Below are positions 1-8,446 of a stretch of DNA of 64,000 nt, one piece after another. Below the pieces are notes generated by a model that saw only the letters and a program-made list of their open reading frames with translations, was not told the origin of the DNA and searched no databases. The translations under genes were made by a program, and so were the position numbers. Position 1 is the stretch's first letter; each line of letters starts with the position of its first letter. This DNA comes from Saccharicrinis sp965230625 (GTDB lineage Bacteria > Bacteroidota > Bacteroidia > Bacteroidales > Marinilabiliaceae), in contig CBDDLL010000001.1 of assembly GCA_965230625.1 (NCBI GenBank), positions 1,426,001 through 1,490,000 on the forward strand, given 5' to 3'.

Positions 1-567
1 ACTATCTATTGTACTAGTAGAAGGTGGAATAATTGTCTTTTCTTCTGTTAAAGGTTCATCTTCATTATTAGCAGTAATTGATTCTTCAATTGGCTCTTCT
101 TTTTCAATCTCATCAGGTGTTTTCTCATCTTCTTCAGTTTCTAATACAAAAACTGTTTTTTCTGTTTCTTTTTCCGATTGAAAGGTTTCTTGGATTTCTT
201 CTTTATCTTCCACCTCTTCCTCTTTATTTGAGCTTGCTAGTTGTTCGGCAAAGTCTTCGGCCTGTTGAAATCGGAGTATTCCATTATCATCTTTTTTAAA
301 AACACCTAACTTATCAATAGCATACTCTCCAGATTCATCAAGTTGTTTTTTAAGTTGATCTACATAATCAAAAACCTGGTCTGTAGCTATTATTGTATCT
401 ATACCTTTTTTTTCTGCAACGTAATTTACCAGGAGACCATCATTAAAACTTAAAAAGTTATTAAATAAAATACTAGCTCCTTGTTCTTTAGATACGATAA
501 ATGCTCCAAAATTAGGGATTATAACTCTATTGTTTTCCGAAATTAATTCTAGAATATATTTTTCCAT
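1..567 (-). CDS. HU-like (CCDC81-type) DNA-binding / SPOR protein, N-terminal part
   Basis: An open frame of 189 codons starts at ATG 567 and runs off the left edge, so only the N-terminal part is visible. It begins MEKYILELISENNRVIIPNFGAF with SKEQGASILFNNFLSFNDG, the pattern of the HU-CCDC81 domain that opens Bacteroidota SPOR-domain proteins. After about residue 90 it becomes a low-complexity Glu/Lys/Thr-rich linker (KEEEVEDKEEIQETF, ETEEDEKTPDEIEKEE). In this family the linker is followed by a membrane segment and a C-terminal SPOR domain that binds denuded peptidoglycan at the septum, but none of that lies in the window. The family assignment comes from the N-terminal pattern only; the division-related role is inference. 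Confidence 0.72.
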   Translation of the reverse strand, partial: MEKYILELISENNRVIIPNFGAFIVSKEQGASILFNNFLSFNDGLLVNYVAEKKGIDTIIATDQVFDYVDQLKKQLDESGEYAIDKLGVFKKDDNGILRFQQAEDFAEQLASSNKEEEVEDKEEIQETFQSEKETEKTVFVLETEEDEKTPDEIEKEEPIEESITANNEDEPLTEEKTIIPPSTSTIDS

Positions 568-668
568 TACTTAGCGATCTGTTTTTAATGTTATTATACG
601 GAAAAATCGAACTAAAGATAATGAGTTTTTAAGAAATTAAGATGATTTACGTTAAAACTTTAGGAAAA

Positions 669-1634
669 TCAAGCTTTTATAGCAGGATTGTTCTGTTTTT
701 TAGTTAAAATAATAATAGTTCCGAGAAGAGCCGGAGACATTTGGTTAAGTAGCCATAATAAAAATACAACTAATACAATTGATATTTCGGGTATACAAAA
801 ACTGGAAAAAATGAATAAAGCAATGGATCCTCTTATTCCTAAATCAATTAAGATATATGATGGTGTTATAGTAATTAACATGAAATAAATAGGAATAATT
901 ATTAAGGAGGTAAATTGAATTTTTGCATTAAATAAGTAAAGTAAGATAACCAACTGCAGCGAGTATACAAGAAATCGAAGTAAGCTAAGCATTAATACCT
1001 TTATAATAATATGCTTAGGTATAGCTTTTAGTTTTCTGAATAGACTTGCTATTTTTTCTATCCGTTTTAAATAATTTAATTTAGCACTAATCTTGGTTAC
1101 AAACGAAATAATGATGATTACAAAAACGATTAGAGTGATAAATATGAGGATGTAAATTTTTGATTGTGACGAAAGTTGAATATCAGCAGATTTGTAGTGA
1201 ATTATTAAGCATGGTAATCCTAAAGAGAGTATAACAATATTGTGAATTATACCACCAAAGTAGTTAAGTATAGTTGCAGTTCCCCAATATAATTTATCTA
1301 AAAAAATAATTCTACCAACAGGCTCACCAAGTTTTGCCGGAGTAAATATTCCTGAAGCAAATCCAGCAAGTACCATTTTAAAAGATTGCGAATTACTTAC
1401 TTTAATTTCGTTCGAAAGAAGTGATTTCCATTTCTTCGACTCAATAAATAAATTTAGAATAAGCAAAAACAATTGAATAAGTAAAACACCCCAAACAATA
1501 TTGTTTTTTATGGATATCGAACGAGAGAAATCAAATTGATTTTGATAGTTAAAGAGTCTGAATAAAATGTATGAATAACATAGAATAGCTATAAGTATTC
1601 CAAATCTTTTTTTGTTTTGGAGCTTAAAGCTCAT
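669..1634 (-). CDS. flippase-like integral membrane protein (UPF0104 / LPG-synthase TM family)
   Basis: A 321-residue polytopic protein with about eight hydrophobic segments starting at residue 12. The motif ASGIFTPAKLGEPVGRIIFL (residues about 90-111) matches the conserved TP-x-x-x-GE loop of the lysylphosphatidylglycerol-synthase transmembrane/UPF0104 family. This family resembles lipid flippases; no catalytic C-terminal domain is attached. It starts inside the end of the preceding gene (4-bp ATGA-type overlap at 1631-1634), so the two are translationally coupled. The substrate cannot be told from sequence. It is less conserved than its neighbour, and together the pair looks like two diverged copies that may work as partners. 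Confidence 0.72.
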   Translation of the reverse strand: MSFKLQNKKRFGILIAILCYSYILFRLFNYQNQFDFSRSISIKNNIVWGVLLIQLFLLILNLFIESKKWKSLLSNEIKVSNSQSFKMVLAGFASGIFTPAKLGEPVGRIIFLDKLYWGTATILNYFGGIIHNIVILSLGLPCLIIHYKSADIQLSSQSKIYILIFITLIVFVIIIISFVTKISAKLNYLKRIEKIASLFRKLKAIPKHIIIKVLMLSLLRFLVYSLQLVILLYLFNAKIQFTSLIIIPIYFMLITITPSYILIDLGIRGSIALFIFSSFCIPEISIVLVVFLLWLLNQMSPALLGTIIILTKKQNNPAIKA

Positions 1635-2620
1635 TTATGTTTTTTCTTGTTAAGAACTGGTAAGATAATAGTGGAAATAACACCCATGATTACAATCATA
1701 CCATTAAGTGAACTCCATACAATTAACGCAAACGCAGCACCCTCTGTTTTAGCAACTCCATACATTTGCAAAGTTGCAATTACCATGAAATGCCAAGGGC
1801 CCATTCCTCCTTGTACTGGAGCTACCATTCCTAAACTACCTAGTACAAATGCTGCTAGCCCGGCTAATGGACTTAAATGCGATGTAAATTCAAAACCAAA
1901 AAAGCATACATAAATCATTAAAAAATACATGATCCATATAAATATGGTATGAAATACAAAGGCTGGTTTGTTTTTTACATTTTTAACAGCTAAAAATCCT
2001 TCTGTAAATTTAGCCCATAAACCTTTTAACTTTAAATATGGTGATGTTTGAGAAAACCACTTCTTAAATAAACGCAGTGTAACGATTATAGTAATAATAA
2101 TTACATATGTCCAAATTGAGGTAAATATGTTTGTAAATTTACTTAAGTCGGTGTTTTTAGAAAGGAAATCAGCAACAACGTTAAACTGCAAAGCTAATAC
2201 TAATAGCAAGCATATTACTAACATTATTAAATCCATCAAACGCTCAACAACAACAGTACCTATCAATCTGGAAACAGATATTTTTTCATATCGGCTAAGT
2301 ACCCCGCATCTAGATATCTCTCCCATACGAGGAATTAGTAGATTGGCAAAATAACCAATCATAACAGCGAAAAATGTGTTGGTAATATTAGTTTTCTTTT
2401 CAATAGGTTCAATTAGCATTTGCCACCTGATAGTTCTACTAAAATGGCTTATTAATCCAATTATCATTGAAAGTAGTAACCACCAAAAATTTACACCAGA
2501 ACTTAATGTTTTTTTGATCTCTTGTAAATCATAATTCCGATAAACATACCACATTAAAAAACCACCAATGGATAGATAAATCAGAAACTTAAGAATATTA
2601 ACAATTGTTTTTTTCAACAC
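1631..2620 (-). CDS. flippase-like integral membrane protein (UPF0104 / LPG-synthase TM family)
   Basis: A 329-residue polytopic membrane protein. It has an N-terminal segment at about 10-30, then ISHFSRTIRWQMLIEP, GYFANLLIPRMGEISRCGVL (the P-R-x-GE-x-x-R core of the family) and VVVERLMDLIMLV, all hallmarks of the UPF0104/flippase-like family. The C-terminal half carries the usual glycine-rich GGMGPWHFMVIATL segment. It is the first gene of a two-gene leftward operon with the overlapping paralogue downstream, divergent from rsmA. A pair of such genes next to rsmA is a familiar layout in Bacteroidota (from memory). The transported lipid is unknown. Confidence 0.8.
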   Translation of the reverse strand: MLKKTIVNILKFLIYLSIGGFLMWYVYRNYDLQEIKKTLSSGVNFWWLLLSMIIGLISHFSRTIRWQMLIEPIEKKTNITNTFFAVMIGYFANLLIPRMGEISRCGVLSRYEKISVSRLIGTVVVERLMDLIMLVICLLLVLALQFNVVADFLSKNTDLSKFTNIFTSIWTYVIIITIIVTLRLFKKWFSQTSPYLKLKGLWAKFTEGFLAVKNVKNKPAFVFHTIFIWIMYFLMIYVCFFGFEFTSHLSPLAGLAAFVLGSLGMVAPVQGGMGPWHFMVIATLQMYGVAKTEGAAFALIVWSSLNGMIVIMGVISTIILPVLNKKKHK

Positions 2621-2679
2621 CTTACTTTTTATGAGCGTCCCCTTACTGCAATAAAAAAGGTTTTATAGATTTAAAATTT

Positions 2680-2687
2680 TACCTTTG
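2680..2687 (+). promoter_or_regulatory. Bacteroidota-type -7 promoter element for rsmA-mgtE
   Basis: TACCTTTG fits the TAnnTTTG -7 box used by the Bacteroidota primary sigma factor and is followed by AT-rich sequence. No clear TTTG -33 box stands at the right spacing. It lies about 130 bp ahead of rsmA, which implies a leader of about 125 nt. Confidence 0.55.
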
Positions 2688-2818
2688 CCGCAGATTTTTG
2701 TGAGTGCAATTTTATAAAAGATTATTTGTTTAACCAAGAGGTTTAAAATAATAGTTTAAAATATAGTTAATCAATATTTGCGCTTATACTAAGGTGATTT
2801 TTAGATATAAACAAACGG

Positions 2819-3601
2819 ATGAAGAATGTAAGAGCAAAAAAATATCTTGGACAGCATTTTTTAAAGGATGAGTCGATAGCAAAAAAAATTGCTGATGGAC
2901 TTATAAATCACAAAACAAATGTATTGGAGATTGGTCCTGGTATGGGTGTTTTAACTAAATATCTTATATCAAAAGAAGGGATTAATTTAAGAGTGGTAGA
3001 GCTTGATTCTGAATCTGTTGAATATTTGAATGAGCATTACGATACTTTAAAAGGTAAAATAATCTCGGGCGACTTTTTAAAAATGAATTTAAAAGAAATA
3101 ACTACTGACCCGATTAGTATTATTGGCAATTTTCCTTATAACATATCTAGTCAGATCTTTTTTAAAGTATTGGATTACAAGGATCAAATTCCAGAAGTGG
3201 TTGGCATGTTACAAAAAGAAGTAGCAGAAAGGTTAGCTGCACCTCCAGGTAGTAAAGTATATGGAATTTTGAGCGTATTTTTACAGGCTTATTACAATGT
3301 TGAATATCTTTTTACTGTTCCCGAGCATGTATTTAATCCACCACCTAAGGTAAAATCGGGAGTTATAAGGTTAACCAGAAATAAAATCCAAGAACTTGAC
3401 TGCAATGAAAAGTTATTTTTTAGAGTAGTAAAAACAGGATTTAATCAACGCAGAAAAACATTAAGTAATTCGTTAAAATCGATACCATTTAATCGAGATA
3501 ATATTTCCGAAATGGAAGTTTTTAGTAAGCGGCCAGAACAACTAGGAGTTCAGGAGTTTGTAGAGCTTACAAAGTATATTCAAAGCAATTTGCAACAATA
3601 G
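2819..3601 (+). CDS. rsmA: 16S rRNA (adenine1518/1519-N6)-dimethyltransferase RsmA (KsgA)
   Basis: A 260-residue protein of usual family length. It transfers four methyl groups from SAM to two adjacent adenines of helix 45 in 16S rRNA, a late 30S assembly checkpoint. Visible marks are the N-terminal KKYLGQHFLKD, the SAM-binding loop VLEIGPGMGVLTKYL (about residues 38-52), the acidic VVELDSE, the catalytic NFPY (family consensus N-L/F-P-Y) followed by NISSQIFFKVL, and the C-terminal FNPPPKVKSGVIRL. The start is ATG 2819. mgtE follows after 26 bp, so the two are probably co-transcribed. Confidence 0.96.
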   Translation: MKNVRAKKYLGQHFLKDESIAKKIADGLINHKTNVLEIGPGMGVLTKYLISKEGINLRVVELDSESVEYLNEHYDTLKGKIISGDFLKMNLKEITTDPISIIGNFPYNISSQIFFKVLDYKDQIPEVVGMLQKEVAERLAAPPGSKVYGILSVFLQAYYNVEYLFTVPEHVFNPPPKVKSGVIRLTRNKIQELDCNEKLFFRVVKTGFNQRRKTLSNSLKSIPFNRDNISEMEVFSKRPEQLGVQEFVELTKYIQSNLQQ

Positions 3602-3627
3602 TAATCACCTGGTAATTATAGTAACTG

Positions 3628-4992
3628 ATGGCAAAATTCAAGTTAACACGTGAGTTTGTTGAAAAAATAAAAGAAAAAATTGAGTTTAAAGAAGAAGATA
3701 AACTCATTAAAAAACTTAATAAACTTCACAGTACCGATATTGCAGATCTTTTTAGAGAACTTGATCTAGAAGAGGCAAAATATCTTTATTTGCTTTTGGA
3801 TGATGAAATAGCCGCTGATGTTATTACAGAACTAGAAGAGGATGAACGTAAACGCTTTTTAGATTCTTTACCTAGTGAGGTAATTGCCAAAAGGTACATC
3901 GATAAGATGGAAACCGATGATGCAGCTGATGTACTAGGTGAAATGGATGACGATCGTCAGCAAGAGGTGCTTTCGCATATGGATGATGTGAAAACAGCTG
4001 GTGATATTGCAGATCTACTTACCTATGATGAACATACAGCAGGAGGTTTGATGGCCAAGGAATTCATTAAGGTAAAGGAGTCGTGGAACTTGGAGACTTG
4101 TTTAAGAAGTATGCGCAGGCAAGGTGAGGAGGTGCAAGAGGTATATTATGTTTATGTTGTTGATAATGATGGTATTTTAAAAGGCACGTTGTCTTTAAAA
4201 CGTCTTTTGTTAAGTCAGGATACACAAACAGTTAAAGATATTTATAATCCGGATTTAATTTCTGTTAAAACAGATGCTAAAGGAGAAGAAGTAAGTGTGA
4301 TCATGGATAAATATGACTTAGTTGCACTCCCTGTTGTAGACGGAATTGGAAGGTTAGTAGGACGAATTACTATTGATGATGTGGTAGATTTTATGAGAGA
4401 GGAAGCAGAAAAGGATTACCAATTGGCATCTGGTATTACTGATGATGTTGAATCGTCTGATAGTGTTTGGATGCATACAAGGGCAAGGATGCCATGGCTG
4501 GTAATTGGATTGTTTGGAGGAATTTTCTCATCAATAGTAATTGATAGATACGAAGGGTTAATTAAAATATATCCAGCATTAGCATCTTTTACAGTGGTGA
4601 TTGCAGCAATGGGAGGTAATACAGGGATGCAATCGTCTGCTATTATTGTACAATCTTTGGCTTCTGGGCATGTTGGTTTAGAGTCTACATGGAAAAAATT
4701 GTTAAAAGAAGTAGCAATTGCATTAGTAAATGCAGGTGTGCTTTCGGGTATTATTCTATTGTTTAATATCTTTAATGGTGCTGAAACTGCTTTAACTTAT
4801 ACTGTTTCGTTGGCATTATTTTCTGTTATTGTTGCGGCCTCTCTTTTTGGTACTTTTATTCCATTATTAATGAAGAAAATGAAAATAGATCCTGCTGTTG
4901 CTACAGGGCCCTTCGTTACTACATTAAACGATATCATTGGAATGCTGGTTTATTTTACAATTGGAGCAATTTGTTATTCAGTATTTATATAA
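3628..4992 (+). CDS. mgtE: magnesium transporter MgtE
   Basis: A 454-residue inner-membrane Mg2+ channel. Residues about 30-130 form the acidic MgtE N domain (repeated ADVITELEEDERKRFLDSLP and ADVLGEMDDDRQQEVLSHMD helices that sense cytosolic Mg2+). About 135-255 form a CBS pair (HTAGGLMAKEFIKV, VGRITIDDVVDF). From about 285 there are five membrane helices with the family signature AAMGGNTGMQSSAIIVQ lining the pore. Length and domain order are normal. It is the second gene of the rsmA operon. Regulation of this protein is mostly allosteric through the N/CBS domains. Confidence 0.95.
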   Translation: MAKFKLTREFVEKIKEKIEFKEEDKLIKKLNKLHSTDIADLFRELDLEEAKYLYLLLDDEIAADVITELEEDERKRFLDSLPSEVIAKRYIDKMETDDAADVLGEMDDDRQQEVLSHMDDVKTAGDIADLLTYDEHTAGGLMAKEFIKVKESWNLETCLRSMRRQGEEVQEVYYVYVVDNDGILKGTLSLKRLLLSQDTQTVKDIYNPDLISVKTDAKGEEVSVIMDKYDLVALPVVDGIGRLVGRITIDDVVDFMREEAEKDYQLASGITDDVESSDSVWMHTRARMPWLVIGLFGGIFSSIVIDRYEGLIKIYPALASFTVVIAAMGGNTGMQSSAIIVQSLASGHVGLESTWKKLLKEVAIALVNAGVLSGIILLFNIFNGAETALTYTVSLALFSVIVAASLFGTFIPLLMKKMKIDPAVATGPFVTTLNDIIGMLVYFTIGAICYSVFI

Positions 4993-4995
4993 AAA

Positions 4996-5032
4996 ACATA
5001 CAAAAAGAGGATGCCTTAATTGAGCATCCTCT
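4996..5032 (-). terminator. Rho-independent terminator of the lipoprotein gene, between convergent genes
   Basis: A 9-bp perfect stem (5006-5014 with 5024-5032, AGAGGATGC/GCATCCTCT) has a 9-nt loop. On the minus strand it is followed by a T-rich tract, which fits the end of the leftward lipoprotein gene. It may also stop mgtE transcripts, but there is no T-tract in that direction. Confidence 0.75.
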
Positions 5033-5060
5033 CCTCCATAAACTACAACCTATACTATAA

Positions 5061-5960
5061 TTATTTTTTCTTAAATCTTTTTCCTAATGAAATCTCTTTA
5101 ACTTCACCTTCTTCGTTAGTTACAGTTGCTTTATTGTCGCAAGTTTCACCGTCTCCATGATCTAACCAAACTGTTTTCGATACACCATCTTTTGTTCTAA
5201 TAATTTCAACAGTTCCTGAAAGTGGGAAGCGACATACTCTTTCGCGGTAAAGTGGTGTAGTTATTTCACGTGTTACCGAATATCCTTCAGAGCTTGATCC
5301 TGATGAAGTTCCGCTAATTGTAAAAGCATCATCCCAAGGATTTCTAGTATCATCACCTGCTACCATTGTTCTAATTCTGTCAACTTTTCTTGTCCATGAA
5401 ATACCTTCGGTAGTTTCGTGAGTTACATCAATTGTAGTAGAGAAATACCATTGACCTTCTTCATTTTTACCTTCGTTTTTGTGTTTTTTAGAACCAGTTA
5501 CTGAATTATCATTTACATAAAAGTCTTCGAATTCAACAGTTCTTTCAGAACCTTCTACCCAATGAGGGCCAGTTACAGTAACAATCACTTTTCCTCTTTT
5601 TATTCTACCAAAACGATCTTCGCAGTTTTCGGTTCCGAAATCAAAAGTTACAACTTTAGGATACTTTTCATCCTCTGGTCTATCAACTAATACAGTAGGA
5701 CATCCTTGTTCAACAGAATCGGCACTGGCACTTTTAAGACCACTTACTGCAGATAATTCTAGTTCTTGAGATAAATATGCGTCTACTTCATCAAATATAC
5801 TTTCTTCTAAATCTTCAAGAGCAGCTTCTTGTTCAACTAAGTTAGTGTCAATGTTTGAATTTGGGTCAATTTTATCACTATTATCACTATTATCACAAGC
5901 ATTAAACATTAACAATCCAATAAATAATGATCCGCTTAAAAATAAATTTCTTGTTTTCAT
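5061..5960 (-). CDS. Bacteroidota surface/periplasmic lipoprotein of unknown function
   Basis: A 299-residue lipoprotein when started at ATG 5960 (MKTRNLFLSGSL), which has a GGAG just upstream; an upstream ATG at 5987 would spoil the signal peptide. The lipobox is LMFNAC. After an acidic linker the body is beta-rich, with VTFDFGTENCEDRFGRIKRG, TVEFEDFYVNDNSVTGSKKH and a C-terminal VWLDHGDGETCDNKATV. I recognise this as a recurring lipoprotein family of Bacteroidota with conserved cysteines near FGTxNC and GxxTCDN, but its function is not known. It stands alone with its own terminator. Confidence 0.78.
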   Translation of the reverse strand: MKTRNLFLSGSLFIGLLMFNACDNSDNSDKIDPNSNIDTNLVEQEAALEDLEESIFDEVDAYLSQELELSAVSGLKSASADSVEQGCPTVLVDRPEDEKYPKVVTFDFGTENCEDRFGRIKRGKVIVTVTGPHWVEGSERTVEFEDFYVNDNSVTGSKKHKNEGKNEEGQWYFSTTIDVTHETTEGISWTRKVDRIRTMVAGDDTRNPWDDAFTISGTSSGSSSEGYSVTREITTPLYRERVCRFPLSGTVEIIRTKDGVSKTVWLDHGDGETCDNKATVTNEEGEVKEISLGKRFKKK

Positions 5961-5987
5961 AACTCCAGTTTTAAAATGTTTTATCAA

Positions 5988-6653
5988 TTCGTTAAATGAA
6001 CATGTTCTTGTTTTGTGTTTTCGTATGCTTGGATATTCAAAATGGATAAAGGTTTAAAAGCAGGTTAATTTTTTTCTTGCTTTTTTTGGATTTTATCTAA
6101 AGTGTGGTTTGTAACTGCTTTATATACAGTAAGAATGAATTGGGTAATTTTGATAAAAAAACAAGTTTTTATTTAGAGTCTCAAAATAGTAAGCTTGCCT
6201 TTTTAGGAATCGGTCGTAAAGGGAAGTATAATATTTACAAAAGCCACCCTAAAATAGAATATCACATTTTTGGTATAATTTGTTCATAGATTCTAAGCAT
6301 TTCTCATCTAAAAAAGAAATAATATTTGTGCTTATAGATTGAATGATGGTTTTTGAGTATTAAAATATGGGTGGTTGAGTATTTGATGAGTAGTGATTTT
6401 TTGTGAGCCATTCCATATACTTCTTATCATTGTGATGTTATATACAATAAGCTTATTAAGTAACAAGTGTACAGTATATTAAACTGTTGTGCATGTTTGA
6501 AGTTTTCAATTGATGTATGGAACTTTCAAGAAAATTTAATCATTCGCCGGCGTGAATAATTGAATAATTAAATTTTACATGATCGTTTCTTTTAAGCATT
6601 CTGCAGTTTAATGTAACTGCATAAAATTAACCTGTAACATTAATATTTAAATC
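5988..6653. other. long intergenic region with small dyads, no convincing gene
   Basis: AT-rich region between two divergent secreted-protein genes. A 61-codon frame at 6104-6289 has no family resemblance and is probably chance. Two dyads stand out: ACAGT-N7-ACTGT around 6470-6486, and the TGCAGTT/AACTGCA pair listed separately. Promoters for both flanking genes must lie here, but I could not find an exact TAnnTTTG box. Confidence 0.4.
6602..6621. promoter_or_regulatory. inverted repeat upstream of the GH26-like gene (possible operator)
   Basis: TGCAGTT (6602-6608) and AACTGCA (6615-6621) form a perfect 7-bp dyad with a 6-nt spacer, 32 bp ahead of the start codon. There is no T-tract, so a protein-binding site or a leader hairpin is more likely than a terminator. 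Assignment is by shape and position only. Confidence 0.35.
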
Positions 6654-8309
6654 ATGAAAAAATTAACCTTTATTATTACAGCATGTCTTATTTTAGTCTT
6701 GTACATACCTTTGCAAGCACAAACTCAATGTCCTTCGTCTCATCCTCACGAATGTGGTGGAAACTGTTACGAAAATGAAGGTCAAGCAGCTGATGCTGGT
6801 TGTACCGATGGTAGCGGAGGTGGTGGATCTACTACTTGTCCTTCATCTCATCCTTACGAATGTGGTGGAAATTGCTACGAAAATGAAGGCCAGGCAGCCA
6901 ATGCCGGTTGTACAGGTGGAGGGGGAACTACTCCAACTTGTAGTGATGGCATTATGAATGGTAACGAAACAGGAATTGATTGTGGAGGTTCTTGTTCTCC
7001 ATGTATTCAAGGAGATATTATAAATGGAAAATTTTCTCCTATTGATAGAAACGTTTTGTTAATTCTGGGTCAGGATCTTGGTTCAGTGAATGGATATAAG
7101 AATAGTGGAAATTTTCCAGAAATAGGTGGTATTACTCAATATACAAACATATACGATCTTGCTGGTTTAACTTCGGTTACTAACTATGGAGCAGGAGACC
7201 AGTGTTTACAGTGTGCTATTAATCAAAATCCTAACAGTACATTGGCCATTGGATTATGGATGGTAGAAGATAACGATGGAGTTGGTACTGATCACCCTAA
7301 CGGAATGCTCGACATTGTAAATGGCTTATATGATACACAAATAAATCAGCTTGGTCAGTTTGCTTTAGATAATGCCAATACTCCTATTTATTTAAGAATA
7401 GGTTATGAATTCGATGGTAGCTGGAATCACTACGATCCAGTAAGGTACCAAAATGCATACCGTTACATGGTTGATAAGTGGAGAGCTATGGGAGTTAATA
7501 ATATGGCTTATGTATGGCAATCGGCTACTTGGGGAGATGATGATCCTAATCAAATGCCTAATTGGTATCCTGGTGATGACTATGTAGATTATGTAGGTTT
7601 ATCATTCTTCTTTTATGATGAAAATTTCAATGGAGATAATTTACAATATGCACTTGATTTTGCCAGAGGTAAAAACAAGCCTATTATGATGGCAGAGGTT
7701 TCAGCTCAGTACTATGAATTTGATCAGAATACTTATCACTGGGTTGGAGATGGACCTTCTTTGCAAGGTGTATATATGAGTTCTGAAGATATGTGGAATC
7801 AGTTCTTCGTAGATCAATTATTACCATTTGTATACAATAATGATGATGTTGTTAGAATAGTAGCTTACATTAATGCAGATTGGCAGTCGCAACCTCAATG
7901 GAGATATCCTGATGCAGGAAACGGATTTTGGGGAGATACTCGTATTGAAACCAATAGCTACATTACAAATCAATGGGCAAATGAAATTGATAATGGTAGA
8001 TGGCTACATGGAGGAACTGATTTGCTTTCGAAGTTAGTTGGCGGAACTAGCAGTAATACAGCTCAATTAAGAAGTGCAAGTATCCAAAACAGTATCGATA
8101 CTAATCTTGAATTAGTAGTATATCCTAATCCAACTGCAGGACAATTTACCATTTCTGGTTTAGGAGATGAGTGTTATACTATTTATAATTATGCAGGTAT
8201 TGCAGTTCATAAAGGTAGGGAAGCTAATGTTAATATTAGTGATTTACCATCAGGGCTATATATCTTAAAAACATTAGGTAATAGAGTAATTAAATTTAAA
8301 AAAGACTAA
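6654..8309 (+). CDS. secreted GH26-like glycoside hydrolase with Cys-rich repeats and T9SS sorting domain
   Basis: A 551-residue exported protein. A signal peptide covers residues 1-22. Two near-identical cysteine-rich modules (CPSSHPHECGGNCYENEGQA and its copy) are joined by a glycine linker, and a CSDGIMNGNETGIDCGG cysteine module follows. The catalytic-like domain spans about 130-450, with PIYLRIGYEFDGSWN (Glu252 as candidate acid/base) and KPIMMAEVS (Glu348 as candidate nucleophile), resembling GH26 beta-mannanases and related endo-hydrolases. The usual HE before the acid/base is YE here, so the substrate is uncertain. The C-terminal 70 residues (LVVYPNPTAGQFTISGL ... PSGLYILKT) are a type A T9SS sorting domain, so it is secreted across the outer membrane and anchored or released. 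It stands alone. Confidence 0.75.
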   Translation: MKKLTFIITACLILVLYIPLQAQTQCPSSHPHECGGNCYENEGQAADAGCTDGSGGGGSTTCPSSHPYECGGNCYENEGQAANAGCTGGGGTTPTCSDGIMNGNETGIDCGGSCSPCIQGDIINGKFSPIDRNVLLILGQDLGSVNGYKNSGNFPEIGGITQYTNIYDLAGLTSVTNYGAGDQCLQCAINQNPNSTLAIGLWMVEDNDGVGTDHPNGMLDIVNGLYDTQINQLGQFALDNANTPIYLRIGYEFDGSWNHYDPVRYQNAYRYMVDKWRAMGVNNMAYVWQSATWGDDDPNQMPNWYPGDDYVDYVGLSFFFYDENFNGDNLQYALDFARGKNKPIMMAEVSAQYYEFDQNTYHWVGDGPSLQGVYMSSEDMWNQFFVDQLLPFVYNNDDVVRIVAYINADWQSQPQWRYPDAGNGFWGDTRIETNSYITNQWANEIDNGRWLHGGTDLLSKLVGGTSSNTAQLRSASIQNSIDTNLELVVYPNPTAGQFTISGLGDECYTIYNYAGIAVHKGREANVNISDLPSGLYILKTLGNRVIKFKKD

Positions 8310-8334
8310 CAAAATAAGTTGGTAGTTCAAATAA

Positions 8335-8364
8335 AAAATCCACTTCAGTAATGGAGTGGATTTT
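8335..8364. terminator. bidirectional terminator between convergent genes
   Basis: AAAATCCACT (8335-8344) pairs perfectly with AGTGGATTTT (8355-8364), with a 10-nt loop. The arms end in A4/T4 tracts, so it can terminate both the GH26-like gene and the leftward B12 operon. Confidence 0.75.
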
Positions 8365-8446
8365 GTTTAAGTGAGATTTTATTGTATAATACATTGTAAA
8401 AATAATTGTATCAATTATTGAAACTTGTAGTACAAATAACTTAAAC

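Noticed and set aside
78..299. Plus-strand frame over the left-edge gene
   Set aside because: It is a shadow of the Glu/Lys-rich linker of the leftward HU/SPOR gene; Leu/Phe-rich low-complexity sequence with no start context.
6104..6289. 61-codon frame in the 5988-6653 gap
   Set aside because: No resemblance to a known family, no ribosome-binding or promoter signal, and AT-rich random composition.
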